Of a stretch of DNA of 64,000 nucleotides, positions 49,901-63,058 are shown piece after piece; positions within the stretch are counted from its first letter, which is position 1; every line of letters starts with the position of its first letter. Origin of the DNA: Echinococcus granulosus (taxonomy: Eukaryota > Platyhelminthes > Cestoda > Cyclophyllidea > Taeniidae). The notes beneath the pieces are model-generated. The model worked only from the letters and a program-made list of their open reading frames with translations, did no database searches and was not told the origin of the DNA. The stretch lies in NCBI RefSeq assembly GCF_000524195.1, contig NW_020170387.1, forward strand, positions 1,045,816 through 1,109,815, in the 5' to 3' direction. A program made the position numbers and the translations under genes.

Positions 49901-51952
49901 TTATCATCTGATGGGAAAATCCTGATAACAGTATATAGGAGGGTGTAAGCAACAGTGCAAACACACACACACCGCAGCAAGATTACACACACAGTGATTG
50001 CCCATAGCATCTTTATTCTTACGAAGGTAGAGAAGGCAAAGGAAATAGTTGACCTGGTCCTTGAGATGAATAATTATCGAAATCACTCAGCCAGAAGAAA
50101 TGATTCAACTTTTTGAAAAAAACGGTGGTAGTGGTAGAATATGAGACTTGCAAACAGATGAGGACTTTGGGCAGGCTAAACATGAATTTAGTTAGTGAAG
50201 ATGTGATCGTTCTCACTAACCCATCTGAAAGTACGGAGAGATGTGACGAGAAAATGATTTTAAGGGTGAAATTATGGAAGGTGTGTACGGTATTTAGTGA
50301 TCAGAGAGAGCTTACAAAAAACCGCATCAGTGGCACGTGGAATAGCCGAAATGCACCCACGAAGTCACCAATAATCATGAATAGTCGGGAAAATTTACAT
50401 TTATTAATGCATCATGGTCATGCACCGGACCACTGACGAAAGAAAGCCAGGTGGTGGCGAAAAATCATTGCATGCACTTATCTTGAAGGTATCTGCGCTC
50501 AGCCATATCTAGGAAAGAGCCATTCAACGTGGTAGTCTTCTCCTTCAGGTAGACATGTGCATGCACCCACACAGGCTACACCACCAGCATTTTGGGAGAG
50601 AAAGTGGCATTTGCTAAACAACCTAATGGGACAAGTGCTAATTATCAGGTGAATGACATTAAATAGCACCAGGTTGATGATGAGGTTAACACTGATAACT
50701 TTCCTCTCTGTTAATTTCATGAAAACACATCAAATTGCGTGGAAGATACAAAAAAAGAACCCCATTACAAAATGCCATCGCTTCTTTACTTCAAGAAGAC
50801 CTGTAGATTTTGACATTAAAAGGTATTCACGAAAGGCCAAGTTCATGTCATTTGTTGACGGGTCATAAATTAATATGCGAAAGTTAATAACGACGACCAT
50901 TTCAAAAGTAGCAAGAAAGAAAAGGTTGTTTCTTGTTAGAAATTCACTGAATTACAAAACATAAAGTGACAAATTCAGGGGATCGACACTCAAATGATGG
51001 TATGAGCCCTGCTACTTTGTATGATGATCACAACAAACGACTCCCCTTGATTATGCAGAGCGGATGCAGGTTAATTAAGTATGGAGGCGACCGTTGAAGA
51101 ACGCACCGAATAAGTGGCCAGCAATCGCATGCCAGATTTAATGAAAGAACTAGACTCAATCTTGCGCATCCACAGTTCTGCGCAGCTGAGGTACTCGGAA
51201 AGCAGCAGTTTCCGCTACCTTGACCCAAGAGGGTTATGTAAACGGAGCGCAGTTCTGACAGTGTTCTCCACTGTTAATGTCTTAGCACTAAGGCGAATCG
51301 CATCAGGTGACTGAAACACTGATTAGACAGACGCCAAATCACTCACCAAGTAAGTTTGCATAGGGGCATCATCTTCCCCCTCTATGTCAATACTTTTGGT
51401 CAGATGAGATCTCGCAACCTAGGCCACGTAGCGTCAATAGTTGATTTAAAATGTGATAAGTTCATTAGTATGAGTGCAAATGAATTTCCAAACATTTCTA
51501 ATAAACAAGTGACATTCAGAGTTGAATTACAGAATCGGGAAATCTGATGTTCAAGTATATGTATTCCTCCATTCACTGATTCTTTTTAAACTACTAGCTG
51601 AGGGGAAGGCGTCAAGAAGTAGAGACAAAAAGTATGAGATCAATTTTCACGGGACTATAAAAATAGGATTTAAGAGCCGCCAACTAATTAACATAGGCAA
51701 AAGCTCACCAAACATCTCCTCAGTGTTCATCCGAGAGACTGTGGGAAAGCAATTGAAAGACCGAAGTAGCATTCCGGCGGGGCTTTTGTGTGGATGCGTG
51801 AGTAGAATGAGTGAGTGTATTCCAATTAACCAGAGAGAGAAGAAGACTCGCAATGCGCCTGGCCCACCGTCTCCGTCATCTCATTTGCGTTTTACCATAA
51901 TGGGTCAGGCAGCCTACGTATGCGCGTGTACCCGTGCTACCACGTCCACCAT

Positions 51953-52093
51953 CCAATGACAAGACTAGTCTGCTGATTGGATAGTCCTGACCAATCGAAC
52001 GATGCGATGAATGGGCGGACAGTGCACGGGTATTTTGCTTTGCCTGTGCGTCACGCGCCGGGGGCAGGGGCAGGGCGGCGGTGCCCACATTGG
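51953..52093. promoter_or_regulatory. Candidate promoter island: four CCAAT boxes and GC boxes
   Basis: CCAAT pentamers in either orientation occur at 51953-51957, 51976-51980, 51991-51995 and 52089-52093. A GC-box-like tract, GGGGCAGGGGCAGGGCGG, is at about 52060-52078. The island is clearly richer in G+C than its surroundings. It lies 5 kb upstream of the srGAP coding start; which gene and direction it serves is unknown. Confidence 0.35.
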
Positions 52094-54399
52094 ACGACAA
52101 TTATCAGAGGGCGACTGGCAGCTGGTAGCTAATAGCCGGTGACCGATTTAGGGAAGGCGTGCTCTGACTCCATTTTTTCAGAATGCCCTGTCATCTGAAG
52201 TAACCCCTTCATGCTGCATGTGGTTCGATTGCGTTAACTTCAGATTTAGGTGCTACGCTGATCTTCGTGAGCATTTAAATGTAGCTCCAACATAGAGTTT
52301 GCATATTGCATCAGCGTGAGCTCCAATCCGGTGGGGCAATTTCTTGGTTGATTTATCGTTCAGAACACATTCGAACGATTTGAAACTAGGGACTAGTGAT
52401 TACTCGCCATCTTTACTCGTGGAACTAAGGTTTTGCGGAAAGAAACTTGTCCCCAACAAAGGGAGACTTTAATTCAAGTATTCCATTTATAAACAACGAC
52501 CTACTTTTACTACCCCGATTAATAAGTAGCTTTGATGTAATGAAAAAGGTGAAAGGTACGTACGGTGCACTAGGAATTGCCACTAGTTCACAGCGGTGCA
52601 AAACCAAGAAAAAATGCGTTTCTACTCAAAACATTCTACTTACTAAATATGCGTAGCACCTTCAGCAACAAATAAATAGCCAAATATCCTAATCAAACGA
52701 AGTGACTTCACAAAGATGTCCCCAGTACCAAAAAAGTTAATTGCACCTTATACCAAAGGAGGAAGCAAACCTCCAGTTAGATTTTAATTAAAATGCTCAT
52801 AGTTGGCCCAGAGTAGTGTAAATAAACAAAATTTAGACGAACGAAGTTGGAATCTCAAAAAGGTCAGATAAACGCCGCGGTGAGCAATTGCCAGATACAC
52901 AACAGGTTTGCTTGCCTCGAAGTGAGAACCATGTTGCCCGAGTGACATGCGCTTTGATCGGTAGGCAGGGTAAATCAAAAAAAGCTCCTACAGTCTTATA
53001 CTTGCTTAACAGAAGCTGTTTTGGAATCAACGCTCATAACGGGAATGGAAAAATCGACCAAAACAAAAACGCTGAAAACTATGGTCCATCAATAAATAAA
53101 ACAACACAAATTCTCCATTCAGAGACAAGATAATCTAATTTCTCAAGAAGAACCTGCACAGTTCGTGCGTGGTAATGATTCGCAACATAAACAATTCATT
53201 CCACTTCATGACGGAGCCGGTATGCTACTATAAAAGTAATAGCAGTATGAATTTAAACAAATTTTAAATTAGGGATAGATGTGCAATGTATAAAGATGGT
53301 CTATGCAATTAAAATACTAGAGTTGGCGTGCAAAAGTACCTAAGAGCGGCCGAAAAGTGGGAAACTCGAGGTATTTTCCACCAGGAGATTAATGGATTGC
53401 ACGCCGCTTCGATTCAGACACTGATAACCAGGCCATTTTGTATATTGTTTAGAAGAATAGGAGGTAGGTAGCTATGACCCATATTTCAGCCGAATGCACT
53501 AACTTGAACCCAAGCCACCTCTGTGGCAGTGGCGATCGTGAGGAGAAAGGAGGGAGAAAGCCTTAGAGGGGCTGGCAACTCCCAGTGTTTTTGAAATGCG
53601 AACGTTAGTAGACAATTACATACAAACTTTTTAACCGGAATGCGTATGGCACATCCCCTCAGCAGTGTCGAACATCGGATTTCCCTCTCCCCCAGAGCAC
53701 TAACGCCACAAGTGAAGAAACTAGAAATACGGACAATTGGTCGACTGAAGATTATACGGAAGTTCATTTCCTATGATAGGGAATTAAAACCCTATTGCTT
53801 TGAGTTAAGTAGATGCAATGCTGGGTTTATGTGACTGTTACATAGCTGATGATTTAGAAGACACGATAGGAGTTGCCGTCCTGCTCTGACGGCAGAATAT
53901 GTCATTCAACAACTTATTATATAGTTTTGTGTTTCAAAACCTTGTATTACTCTCAAGTGAAGAATTTTGACACTTCTGACTTAAAAGAATGATAAAAAGT
54001 TGGATGCAAGATCTCAAGATTGAAAACAGTTAGATAAAGAGGAGGAATTACCGATCCATTGGATCGCTGGCCTGATACTCAATGGAGTGTATAGAATGAA
54101 AGTACAAATTATTGTTTGTTTCCAGGACAGAGGCAGCAGTAAGAAAAGAAAACAGGTCACAATGAACCGTAGAAACGTGTATACGCGCGTCAGCAACAGT
54201 AAAATGACTCCACACAATTTTGGGTAAGCTCTTTCTGAGAAATCCCCAAATTCACTCTCCTCATCCACCCAATGCCTCGGATGGTGGATTAAAAGCAAGC
54301 GCCCCGTAACCGTGGCTCAGAAATTCCGTCATCGGAAGAGGTCACCAAGACGAAACAAATGGAGCAAGGGGCTAGATGAGAGGAGAAAAAAGACCAAAA

Positions 54400-54610
54400 G
54401 AGGGTAGGGAACGTGCGCGTGACTGTAAAGAACGATGTTGGGAGAGCCCAAGCGATGACGCATTCTGACTTGATGGTCTGTGTACACGCCGCACCCACGG
54501 CCGCACGACAACGCATGCGCAGGTCTGGCTGACTCACGTTCTCTCGCCGGGGCCGGAGAGCTGCCACAAGGCTGACTCCGATGGCAGAGGCGAGACACCG
54601 TGTCCACTGT
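54400..54610. promoter_or_regulatory. Candidate GC-rich promoter island with NRF1-like palindrome
   Basis: ACGCATGCGCAG at 54511-54522 resembles the palindromic NRF1 site, within a G+C-rich patch that also holds CCGGGGCCGG-like sequence near 54548. Open frames on the minus strand here are low-complexity and unlikely to be coding. A distal srGAP promoter is possible but unproven. Confidence 0.3.
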
Positions 54611-57600
54611 TAACCACTCCGCCTGATCCTACACCAACTCCCCTAATGGGGATCTTTAACCTTGAAACCAAAGTGCAGGTGATTGTGTGCCCAAGGCAAC
54701 AAGTTACTTATCAATTGTAAAGTGATATCCATCTTAACTTTATGAAATTGTGCAAGCTTCTGAAGTCTCCCACAAAGCAGCCCCACAAGGATGGTACGAA
54801 GCTCTGATGAAGTTATCCATGCTAACAATACTAGCCCTTCCCTACCTGCAGACTCGTATGGCTTATTCCATTTTTAGGGTTACCTTGGTCGCCGCCTCGA
54901 AGTGACAATTAAATTTCAGAAATAATTACGGCAGAACGGCCGCAGATGATAGAAATAATCTCACCTTTAAATGTGCGTAGATAAAACTTGGTCAAAATAT
55001 GTGACCACGACCAAGTCCACTCATCTACAAGGATGTAAATCCACAATCCACCTAGACATCAAGTCAAAAATGCGCAACATGGAGATAGTTGTGAAGATGG
55101 GGATGACTGGGATACTAAAGATCTATATCTATGCCTAATTTAAAATAACTCAATGTGATAGCCTGGTTTGATAATACAAGACCGCGCATTGATCGATGTT
55201 GAATGCTTTTCAATACACGCCGTCTTCCCTTCACACTTGAGACGATTGTCTCCAAACCCAATACAAGCTGCACACGGTATGAAAGAGCTTGAATTGAGTA
55301 GGTTTTAGTCTTTTAACCATTCTATGACAATTGCCTAACGGTCCAAGAAGTGGTAAATATTGTCTCATCTTTTAAAACTGATTGCCTTGCTTAAACAAAC
55401 GGTGGGTCCAAGCTTCTAGCAAATTTCGAAAATAACGTTCCCTTTCAGTACGTACACCCTTGTCCTCGTTTGTAAACGCGGCACTGTGCATAACACCCAC
55501 TGTTATATCAGACGTCCTATTCGTGCTAAAAATATGCATCTCTGACGGCGCATTCGAAGTCCAAAAAAAGGGTGAAGCTTAACTAGAATCTATGATAAAT
55601 CTCATTGATGCGCTTCCACGACAAATTGCGGATTTCAAGGGACATTACATTTGTCTAATTTCGATAGTGAAGAGAAGGATAAGTTTAAGTGGCATTCAAA
55701 GATAAAAGGGCAAACCCAGAGAAGGAGCCAATGCAAGCTGACATACCGGATTGCAATTCAGACTTCCAGTAAACGACTGGATGATAATACCTTTCGATAA
55801 CTACCCCAAATAATTTACTAGAGGTTTGATTCCCCAAAGAGTGATTTAAAACCACCAACGCGTGAATGAGGCAAGATTACAATGGGGTAGGCCTTGGCGG
55901 TAGGAAAACATAAAAAGGGGAGTACAGTGTCACAAAATGGGAATCAGAATAGTTCAACAGGTCTGTAAGGAGGTTTACAATATTTTAGCAACGGGGCAAT
56001 ACTTGCAGTCAACGGATATACCAGAGAGTTACTACTTAGTGGGACGTTAGGTCATTGAAACTTATTGAAATAGACCAAATAAGAGCTTATAATCTAAAAA
56101 CTCTCTCCTAATATTGTCGCTAGTCGAGTTTACAAATAATAAATCTGCCTTCAAGTGAGGACTGCAAACTTGTATTCTTTACGGCTCAGTGAACCCGACA
56201 CGGAATACAGTAACTTGGTGTACAGACTTGAAGGCTAATATCAAGAACTCAAAAACCCCCAACACGGCCAATAATTTCATCTTTTAACATGCAATGACTG
56301 TTTTCGGAAAAATCAACCGCCCCGGGTGCTTATATGTCCATAAGTCAGTGCGTACTGTTGATGGGGGAAGCAAGGATATCCAAGCGGCTACTTCATGTCA
56401 CAAATTATGCATTTTCATCATTTCTTAGGATTTGCATAAAGAAAATACGTTTGAAACTGTTAGGTACGTTGATAAGTAAACTAATAAGGAAGCAGTATTT
56501 TCTTACTACATTACCCCAATTATTTGGAATAATTTCATGACATGTCAGGAAAAAAGTAACACTGATGGATAAAAAATATCCATTTCGCAAAGTAGATTAA
56601 TAAGGCACAAAAAGTGAGCTTTAACCAACCCAAAACTAGCTGCGTAAGTTGGCATCTGAGCATGCTAACAGACAAATGCATCTAGGATCCTCCAATGAAA
56701 GATTTGCCTAAAAGAACTGAACACTAAAGGACCAAACACCGTCTTTTGAGGATTGCGACTATTAAAACATCAGCCTCACGAACATCGCTAAGCTTCATGT
56801 TAATATAAAACTTAATAGTTGAAGGAATTAAAAGCAAATGAAAACCCTTCCTAGCCCCTAAGGTAGAAGTTGAACTCAATAGGTACATCTGAACCAGTGG
56901 GTTAAGCTATCCAGTTCTGACAGATCACATTTCGCAGTAACGGGATAGCGAGATATCGAAGAAGTAAAGCACCTGCTTGATAAAGTGGTAAAAATGGAGA
57001 AATATGCAACGCCGTGGTTAAGAGTTAAACATGTCAACGGAAAGGCAAACAGTAAGTGATGAGAAACACGTATAATTGATTTAGGTTATGCAGGTAACAA
57101 TACCGCCATGCAGTCCTAAGTGGACTCTGTACCAGGAAGTGACTACCGAAGAGAAACAAAAGTATAAGTCACATTTCCAAACATTCAGAACAATCTATTC
57201 CTTAATGAGTAATTCGGGCATTTTGCTGTCGCAACCGGAGTACATCTATAAACAAGTAGCCTATTATGCGTCAAAAATTAGCAATTTTATCTCAAGAAAG
57301 TGTAGAAAACGACCATTAACGCAAGATTTTTACACTGTGCGGTAAAATCTCAGAAACTATCGAGTTAAGCAGAATCGCCCTATGAACCCGAGGATACTGC
57401 TTTAAATGCCAGTTAACACATCAACGCAGAGTTGTGAGATAGACAAGGTGAAAAGCTTTGAAAGTGAAGCTTAGTGCGAGGGTTGCCTGAAACATAAGCT
57501 TCCCGCTGAGTCGCACACGAGGACAAAACCGAGGCGATCCTGACGGCAGAGATGAATGTTTGAACAACTGCATCTACTATTATCGGTTGACTAACACCAG

Positions 57601-60449
57601 GGCCATATTTGCATAAACACTTGTTGGCAGATGACATTAGAGTGAGATTGGATGGGCCACAATCAAGCGGTCTCTCAAGTGTGTTCACTCAGCGAGAGAG
57701 AGAAGATAGTTTGTTGTTATTCCTCTCTCTATGTGTGTGGGTGTGTATGTGTACGTACGACCAGCCAGATGTGCCTCAGCCAGAGTTTATCAGGCATACA
57801 TGTACGTGCAAACGCGATTGCATCATCAGCTACATGCCAATGCAGAAAGTACAACCAAACGTTTTAGACACATCACCACACTTTGAAACTACTCTCTTGC
57901 AGAAAAAAACAATGGACACAAGGGTAGACACAATTGGAAGCAACAAAACGAACTCATTTTTAATGGGTCTAAAGCAAACGCCTCTCGGTAAGTCTCAAAC
58001 TTGCTAATTAAGAACTCAGAAGAAAAAACACTTACACAGGACCTCAATTGCTATAAGTCAAAAAAAAATTTCTTGAAATTATTGCATGAAAAAAAAACAA
58101 TTACAGATAAGGTTGTGCATAAACCAAATAGAAATATGGCTCATGAGAGAAAACTTTCAGCTCAGAGATTACAATACTCCAACGTTTTGCCAATATTTTC
58201 AAAAAATTACCTCACAACGAGATGATCTCTGACATAGCTATTAAACTGTATGGTTGAACTTTTGAGCGTGAAAAAGGTCATCACATGAATGAAGGAACAA
58301 GGGGACGGTGTGCATGAGAGAAATTCAAGGGAACGAATATACATCAGTGCCACATACCTTTCTGAGGATTGCGAGAAGCCATTGCAGATTAGTGCTGTGA
58401 GACGAGGCTAAGAACCCAAGCAGGAAATGACGACAAATTACCTACAATAAATGATACACATTAATAAAACACTTGTCGTCCAAAAAAGTAAAAACTGCAT
58501 GTTTTTCGGATTTGACGACTAGACCAGCATTTGAGTTACCGATTCAACAGCACAATGTTTCGCTTTGATAAAATCCGTTGACATACCTGAAGATTGGCGA
58601 ACGGTAATATTGACAATTATTTGAACCGAACCAAACTCTTAATAAGAATTGAATAAACTTAATTCACCCGTTTCAACTTATTCACAGGAAGAAGCCAAAG
58701 ATGTAGGCCGCACAACACATGAACCAGTTTTGGGCGATAGAATAAGGACTATAGTTATAATAACTCTTTTCATAACTTTAGCAAACAATTTAACGAATGA
58801 CGAGTTAAATCTATACCGTTTTTATGTTTTTAGTCAGCGAACTACTCAATCCTTTCAGCAGAAAGCCCCACTGCATTGGAGTGAGTAAATTTATCCCCAA
58901 GAAGCAAGAACTCTCAGTGAATGGTTATTCAAAGAGGTAAATCGACTGATCATCCAAAGCAAAATAACAGACCCTTCCAAGATGGGAGAAAAAAATCAAA
59001 GAGCTACTTCTTGGACCAACAAGAAGAGTAGGAAATGCACTCGGTGAGCCTCCAAATATGCTAACTCGGACGTCATATGTTAAAAGCAGCAATACTGAGG
59101 ATTATTTTGCTGCATAAAACACTTTTCAATGAAAGATGGACAAGCCTTGCACTGCATTGCGATAAATGTGGTTCAATACACGTGGAATTGTACTTGACAT
59201 ATAAGGCGAGTCTGGAAAGGGTATTGTAGTAAAAGTGGAGGGAGCAAAGAAGAATACACTCCTATTTTTACAAAAACGAACTAGTGTCCAACAGACATCC
59301 GATCACAAACATGCAATTAAATAAAAACAAATCTGACATTCGAATACGAGGAAAATGGATGTGAACATGAAAACCTAAGCGACATAAAGCTAAAGAGTTC
59401 CACGACAACAACGGGCCCAAAACAAAGTGCAAGAGGAAATAAGTATAGGAAAATATGACCTGTAAAAAGAAAATGACTGCGTATATGTTAACCAATAGAG
59501 AGGTTCTGAATGGTCGTAACTTAGCCGGCTCTTACAACTTGAACCGTCGAATCAGTAGAGAACTACCATTGGAACCCCGAAGCCACTTCTGTAAAAATGG
59601 TGTTGTCAAAGCAGCCAAGTTGAAATCCTACATGATAGATTTGGGCACTCGGAGGATTGCGAGTCGTGCGGTAATTAATAGGATAAGCGAAAACGTAAGT
59701 AGATAGAAAAGCGCCGATAATAAAGCCATCCAATTGCTGTAGGTATGCAGACATGGCCCGAAGTAGGTCCACGCTCCCAGAGCACCCACTTTTAACTAGA
59801 CTTAATAGTTCAAGGTTTGTGTGCCGAATAGTATGCAAAATAGCTAACAGGAACTCCAGCTGTTCTTAACTAACTACTCATATGGTTTGTATAGCTATTA
59901 GGAGTCATTCATAGGTTCTGTATCAAAATAGTGCCTCCAACGAAACGAGGCGAAAAAAAGGGTAAAAAGTGCACCACCTGCGGCGACCCAGATAAAGCAC
60001 AACGACTCACACCAGCCGCGCGGGCATAGAATGTGGGCGCCCTGACCTTGATAATTTTAGCCAACGAAAAACACTAAAACACAGCAATCAAATTAAAAAT
60101 GAATTCTAACATTTGTATAAAATAACAACTCCGCAAGTAACCTTGCATAAGTTACAATATTAAGAAAATACTGGCACGTTCAGAGACATTGAACACATAT
60201 CGGAAAGGCATTGGTCCCTAAAAAATAATTAAGGATTGAAGATCCTCCATTCACTAATTTAATCAAGAGCCATGTCACAATACTACTAAATATTACTGTT
60301 CGACGTCCGTTATGCTAATTATTAGATATGCCCATCTCCCCCAATTCGGCAACCGCATTAATGCCGCGAAACAATATGATGCATTGGTTATTCAACTCTG
60401 CGTTTTAATAGGGTGTCATTTTGGGTCTCCTCCATTCTGCCTTTACAAG

Positions 60450-60560
60450 GTGGGCTAGGACTTGGACTATACTAGTAGCTTCAAGCGCTGATGCGTGTCG
60501 GTTGTATTCAGCCGGAGTAGTTTGGCCTCTTTCGTATTCGGGATGGTCTAGGGGGCGCTA
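60450..60560 (+). repeat. Dispersed repeat, copy D (diverged)
   Basis: AAGGTGGGCTAGGACTTGG at the left and GGCCTCTTTCGTATTCGGGA followed by GGGGGCGCTAC at the right match, in order, the two blocks of the copy at 62000-62215. Similarity is weaker than between the other copies. Confidence 0.35.
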
Positions 60561-61999
60561 CACTGGTTGCAGTGGAAAACAAACCCTATCATAAAGAACG
60601 TCAGTCCTGATTTCTACTGCTGGCTGAAAAATCTTGGCGCAGTTGATGATGTACAGCTGCGCCAGGAACCCTATTAGGGGCGGAAGAGCAGCTTGTCTCA
60701 AACCATCCAGTAAAGTTCGTTGCAGAGCTGTTTACCGTTCCTACATGAAGATGTCAAACATGCAAAAATGCGATGTCTCTACCTCTCTACCAGCTAGCTA
60801 GAACACAGATAGATATGACTGGTTAACTCTGAAGCGAAAACAAAGTAGCAGGCAGGAACAGACGCAGAACCACATCCCCACGGAACTATGTTCCTTTGTA
60901 ACATGACTCTGCTCTTGGGGCACTTATCCCACGACTAGCTATGAACACGCGTGACGGTCATCACTTTTCCTCTTCTTCGAATCCACTTCCCATACAGGAA
61001 AAAACTCCAGATACGATAGAATTTCCAAAAGGAATCATTAAAATTGCGGTTGAATATCTCCGCAATTGCGTTTGAAATTCGATGGTTGGTACTGTGGGTT
61101 CGTAGGTGTTTTTCTGTCAGCACAAATTACGTTGTGATCGCTGATGCGGGAGGCTGCCCAAGGAGAGCGCCAGGGACGAAGCTAAAAATGGAAGAAGAGC
61201 CATGTAACGCACTGGTAATTTAGTTGACTCTTGTTTTGTAGAGGAGCCAACTTTTGTCTTAACCATTGCTACCTTCTCTGGTCATAATATTGACCCCAAG
61301 CTTTCGTGTATGTTTTATTTACATGTATTCTTAGTCCTCGGGTAACTATAAACATTATTTCTCAAAGACAAACTCTACCCCGAATAAGTCCTTTTCAAAA
61401 ACTAAGAACCCAATGATCAAGACCACGATTATTTTATCTCATCAACGGAAAATTACAATTCACTCCCAGTCAATGGCACTCCACATATATTTTTACATCA
61501 AATCCACCGCATCAAAAACACGTTATGGCACTGCAAAAATTGGAGATAGATAAGTATTAAACATGCAAGGCGTAAGTTAGATTAACTAGTAAAATATTTG
61601 CCGTCAAAATTCACTGCTTGAAGGTTGGAACACACGGACATGCAGGCGAAGATCAAGTAGGAAAGTTGAGAACAAGTATTTTTAAATTGATAATACTTTA
61701 GGAAATTCCACGATATTACAAAATGAGCTGTAAAAAAGTAATAAGGCAGCATCAGTCCAAATTACCAAGACATCGGAAAAAAGACAATACAACCAATGGG
61801 CACGTCAACAAAAACGAGGAATAAGTAAAGCGTTAATGAAGGTGGTGGCATTACAGTAATAAAATACCCAGTAAATCAGGCTAATTTTTGTAAACATAAG
61901 GTGACAAAAGCAAAAAAATATACAAATTAAAAAACTGCAACTGCCCGAAATTAATCCATGAAACGAAACAAATTATTATGCTCAAAAGCGAATATGTAT

Positions 62000-62215
62000 T
62001 TTCAACATATAGAAGGTATAATACAATAATGGTTTATCCCTCGGTTCTGGTGAGGCGCCACTTTTATACTTCGAATTAGCCCCCTTGTACCTCGCTGGGT
62101 GGGCTGGCCTTCGGGCCACGCCAGTGGCCCAAACACCTTTTCTGTGCTGAATATACGTATTCTGCACGAGTATTGTGTCTTCTTTCGTCTTCAGGGAGTC
62201 CCGGGACGCTACAAA
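62000..62215 (+). repeat. Dispersed repeat, copy B (longest)
   Basis: It contains CTGGGTGGGCTGGCCTTCGG at about 62095-62114 and the 3' block at 62168-62212 ending GGGACGCTAC. Relative to copy A it has about 40 extra bases between the blocks. Upstream similarity to copy A extends through CCCTCGGTTCTGGT and a TATAATA-rich stretch. Confidence 0.55.
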
Positions 62216-62650
62216 GGGGTTACGGATAGTGGCATAGCCAAGAGGGCAGCCAACACAGGCAAGAAACAATTGCCATAACTTAAAATCAAGCAGCCAGCAT
62301 ATGTAAAACACAGTATAAACTTGCATAACAACCAAAATTTTAGGGAGTCAAATGGAACAGCACGGCAGAAACCATGAAGAGAGAAAATAATAGTTAAATA
62401 AACTGGCACGGCATCTGAGTACCACTTTGGTGACACGATTTTGTGGATATTCCATTGGATTTTCGCACAACTTGTGACCTATTTGATCCACTTAAAGACA
62501 CTACAAGAGGAATCCCGTTGATTTTCATGAGATGCACAAACAATCTTCAAGGTATTAGCTAAGTGGCTGTGTTCCAAGTGCGAAATGCTGGGACTGGAAC
62601 AGACTCCGCACTACCTTGGCATACGATTAATTCCTTACTTAAAATGCCGT

Positions 62651-62726
62651 CATTCCCAATGCTGAAATACACGTCAAAATGAAATGGCAGTTTTACCATT
62701 CCCAATATTGAAATACACGTCAAAAT
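62651..62726 (+). repeat. Two-copy tandem duplication, 46-bp period
   Basis: A 30-nt unit starting CATTCCCAAT and ending ACACGTCAAAAT occurs at 62651-62680 and again at 62697-62726, differing at two positions (GCTG versus ATTG). The 46-bp offset indicates a tandem duplication whose intervening part has diverged. Confidence 0.8.
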
Positions 62727-63058
62727 ATTATGTCATTTTTCATAGTGTTCTTAATACGCAATATACCTTATTTTATATTTCATTTTTCTGTCACCCTTAC
62801 CTTTTCAACTTCAGGGAAAAATCAGGGCCTATGTGGTTTTATCGATTTATTAGTCGTGTAATGTATCAATTTAGTGCCTTAGCTGTCTGGATGCAAAGCG
62901 AAATATTTTTAGGTGACAATAATCACAAAACCTAATCTGTTAGGCGTATCACATTTTTAGCCTAAATATACCTTTTGATGAGAAGCAATATTTTTATGAA
63001 TGAAACTTAGGGGTTAGAGCTAGCCTAGTTCTGTTGGCCCAATCGCGCACTTTTCGCT

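Larger units (their letters stand above)
47100..63058. other. 16-kb region with no recognised gene
   Basis: Nothing here reads as a conserved protein. It holds probable srGAP upstream sequence, including two promoter-like islands (51953-52093 and about 54400-54610), an interrupted CA-rich microsatellite near 49958-49992, GA- and GT-rich tracts at 57690-57760, two dispersed repeat copies (60450-60560, 62000-62215) and a tandem duplication (62651-62726). Non-coding 5' exons of srGAP or fast-evolving genes cannot be ruled out by eye. Confidence 0.45.

Noticed and set aside
49958..49992. Interrupted CA-rich microsatellite
   Set aside because: Short, ordinary simple repeat without evident function.
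54289..54607. Two overlapping 92-codon minus-strand frames, one with Arg/Pro/Ala-rich sequence
   Set aside because: Composition follows the local G+C-rich island and there is no motif or splice-supported continuation.
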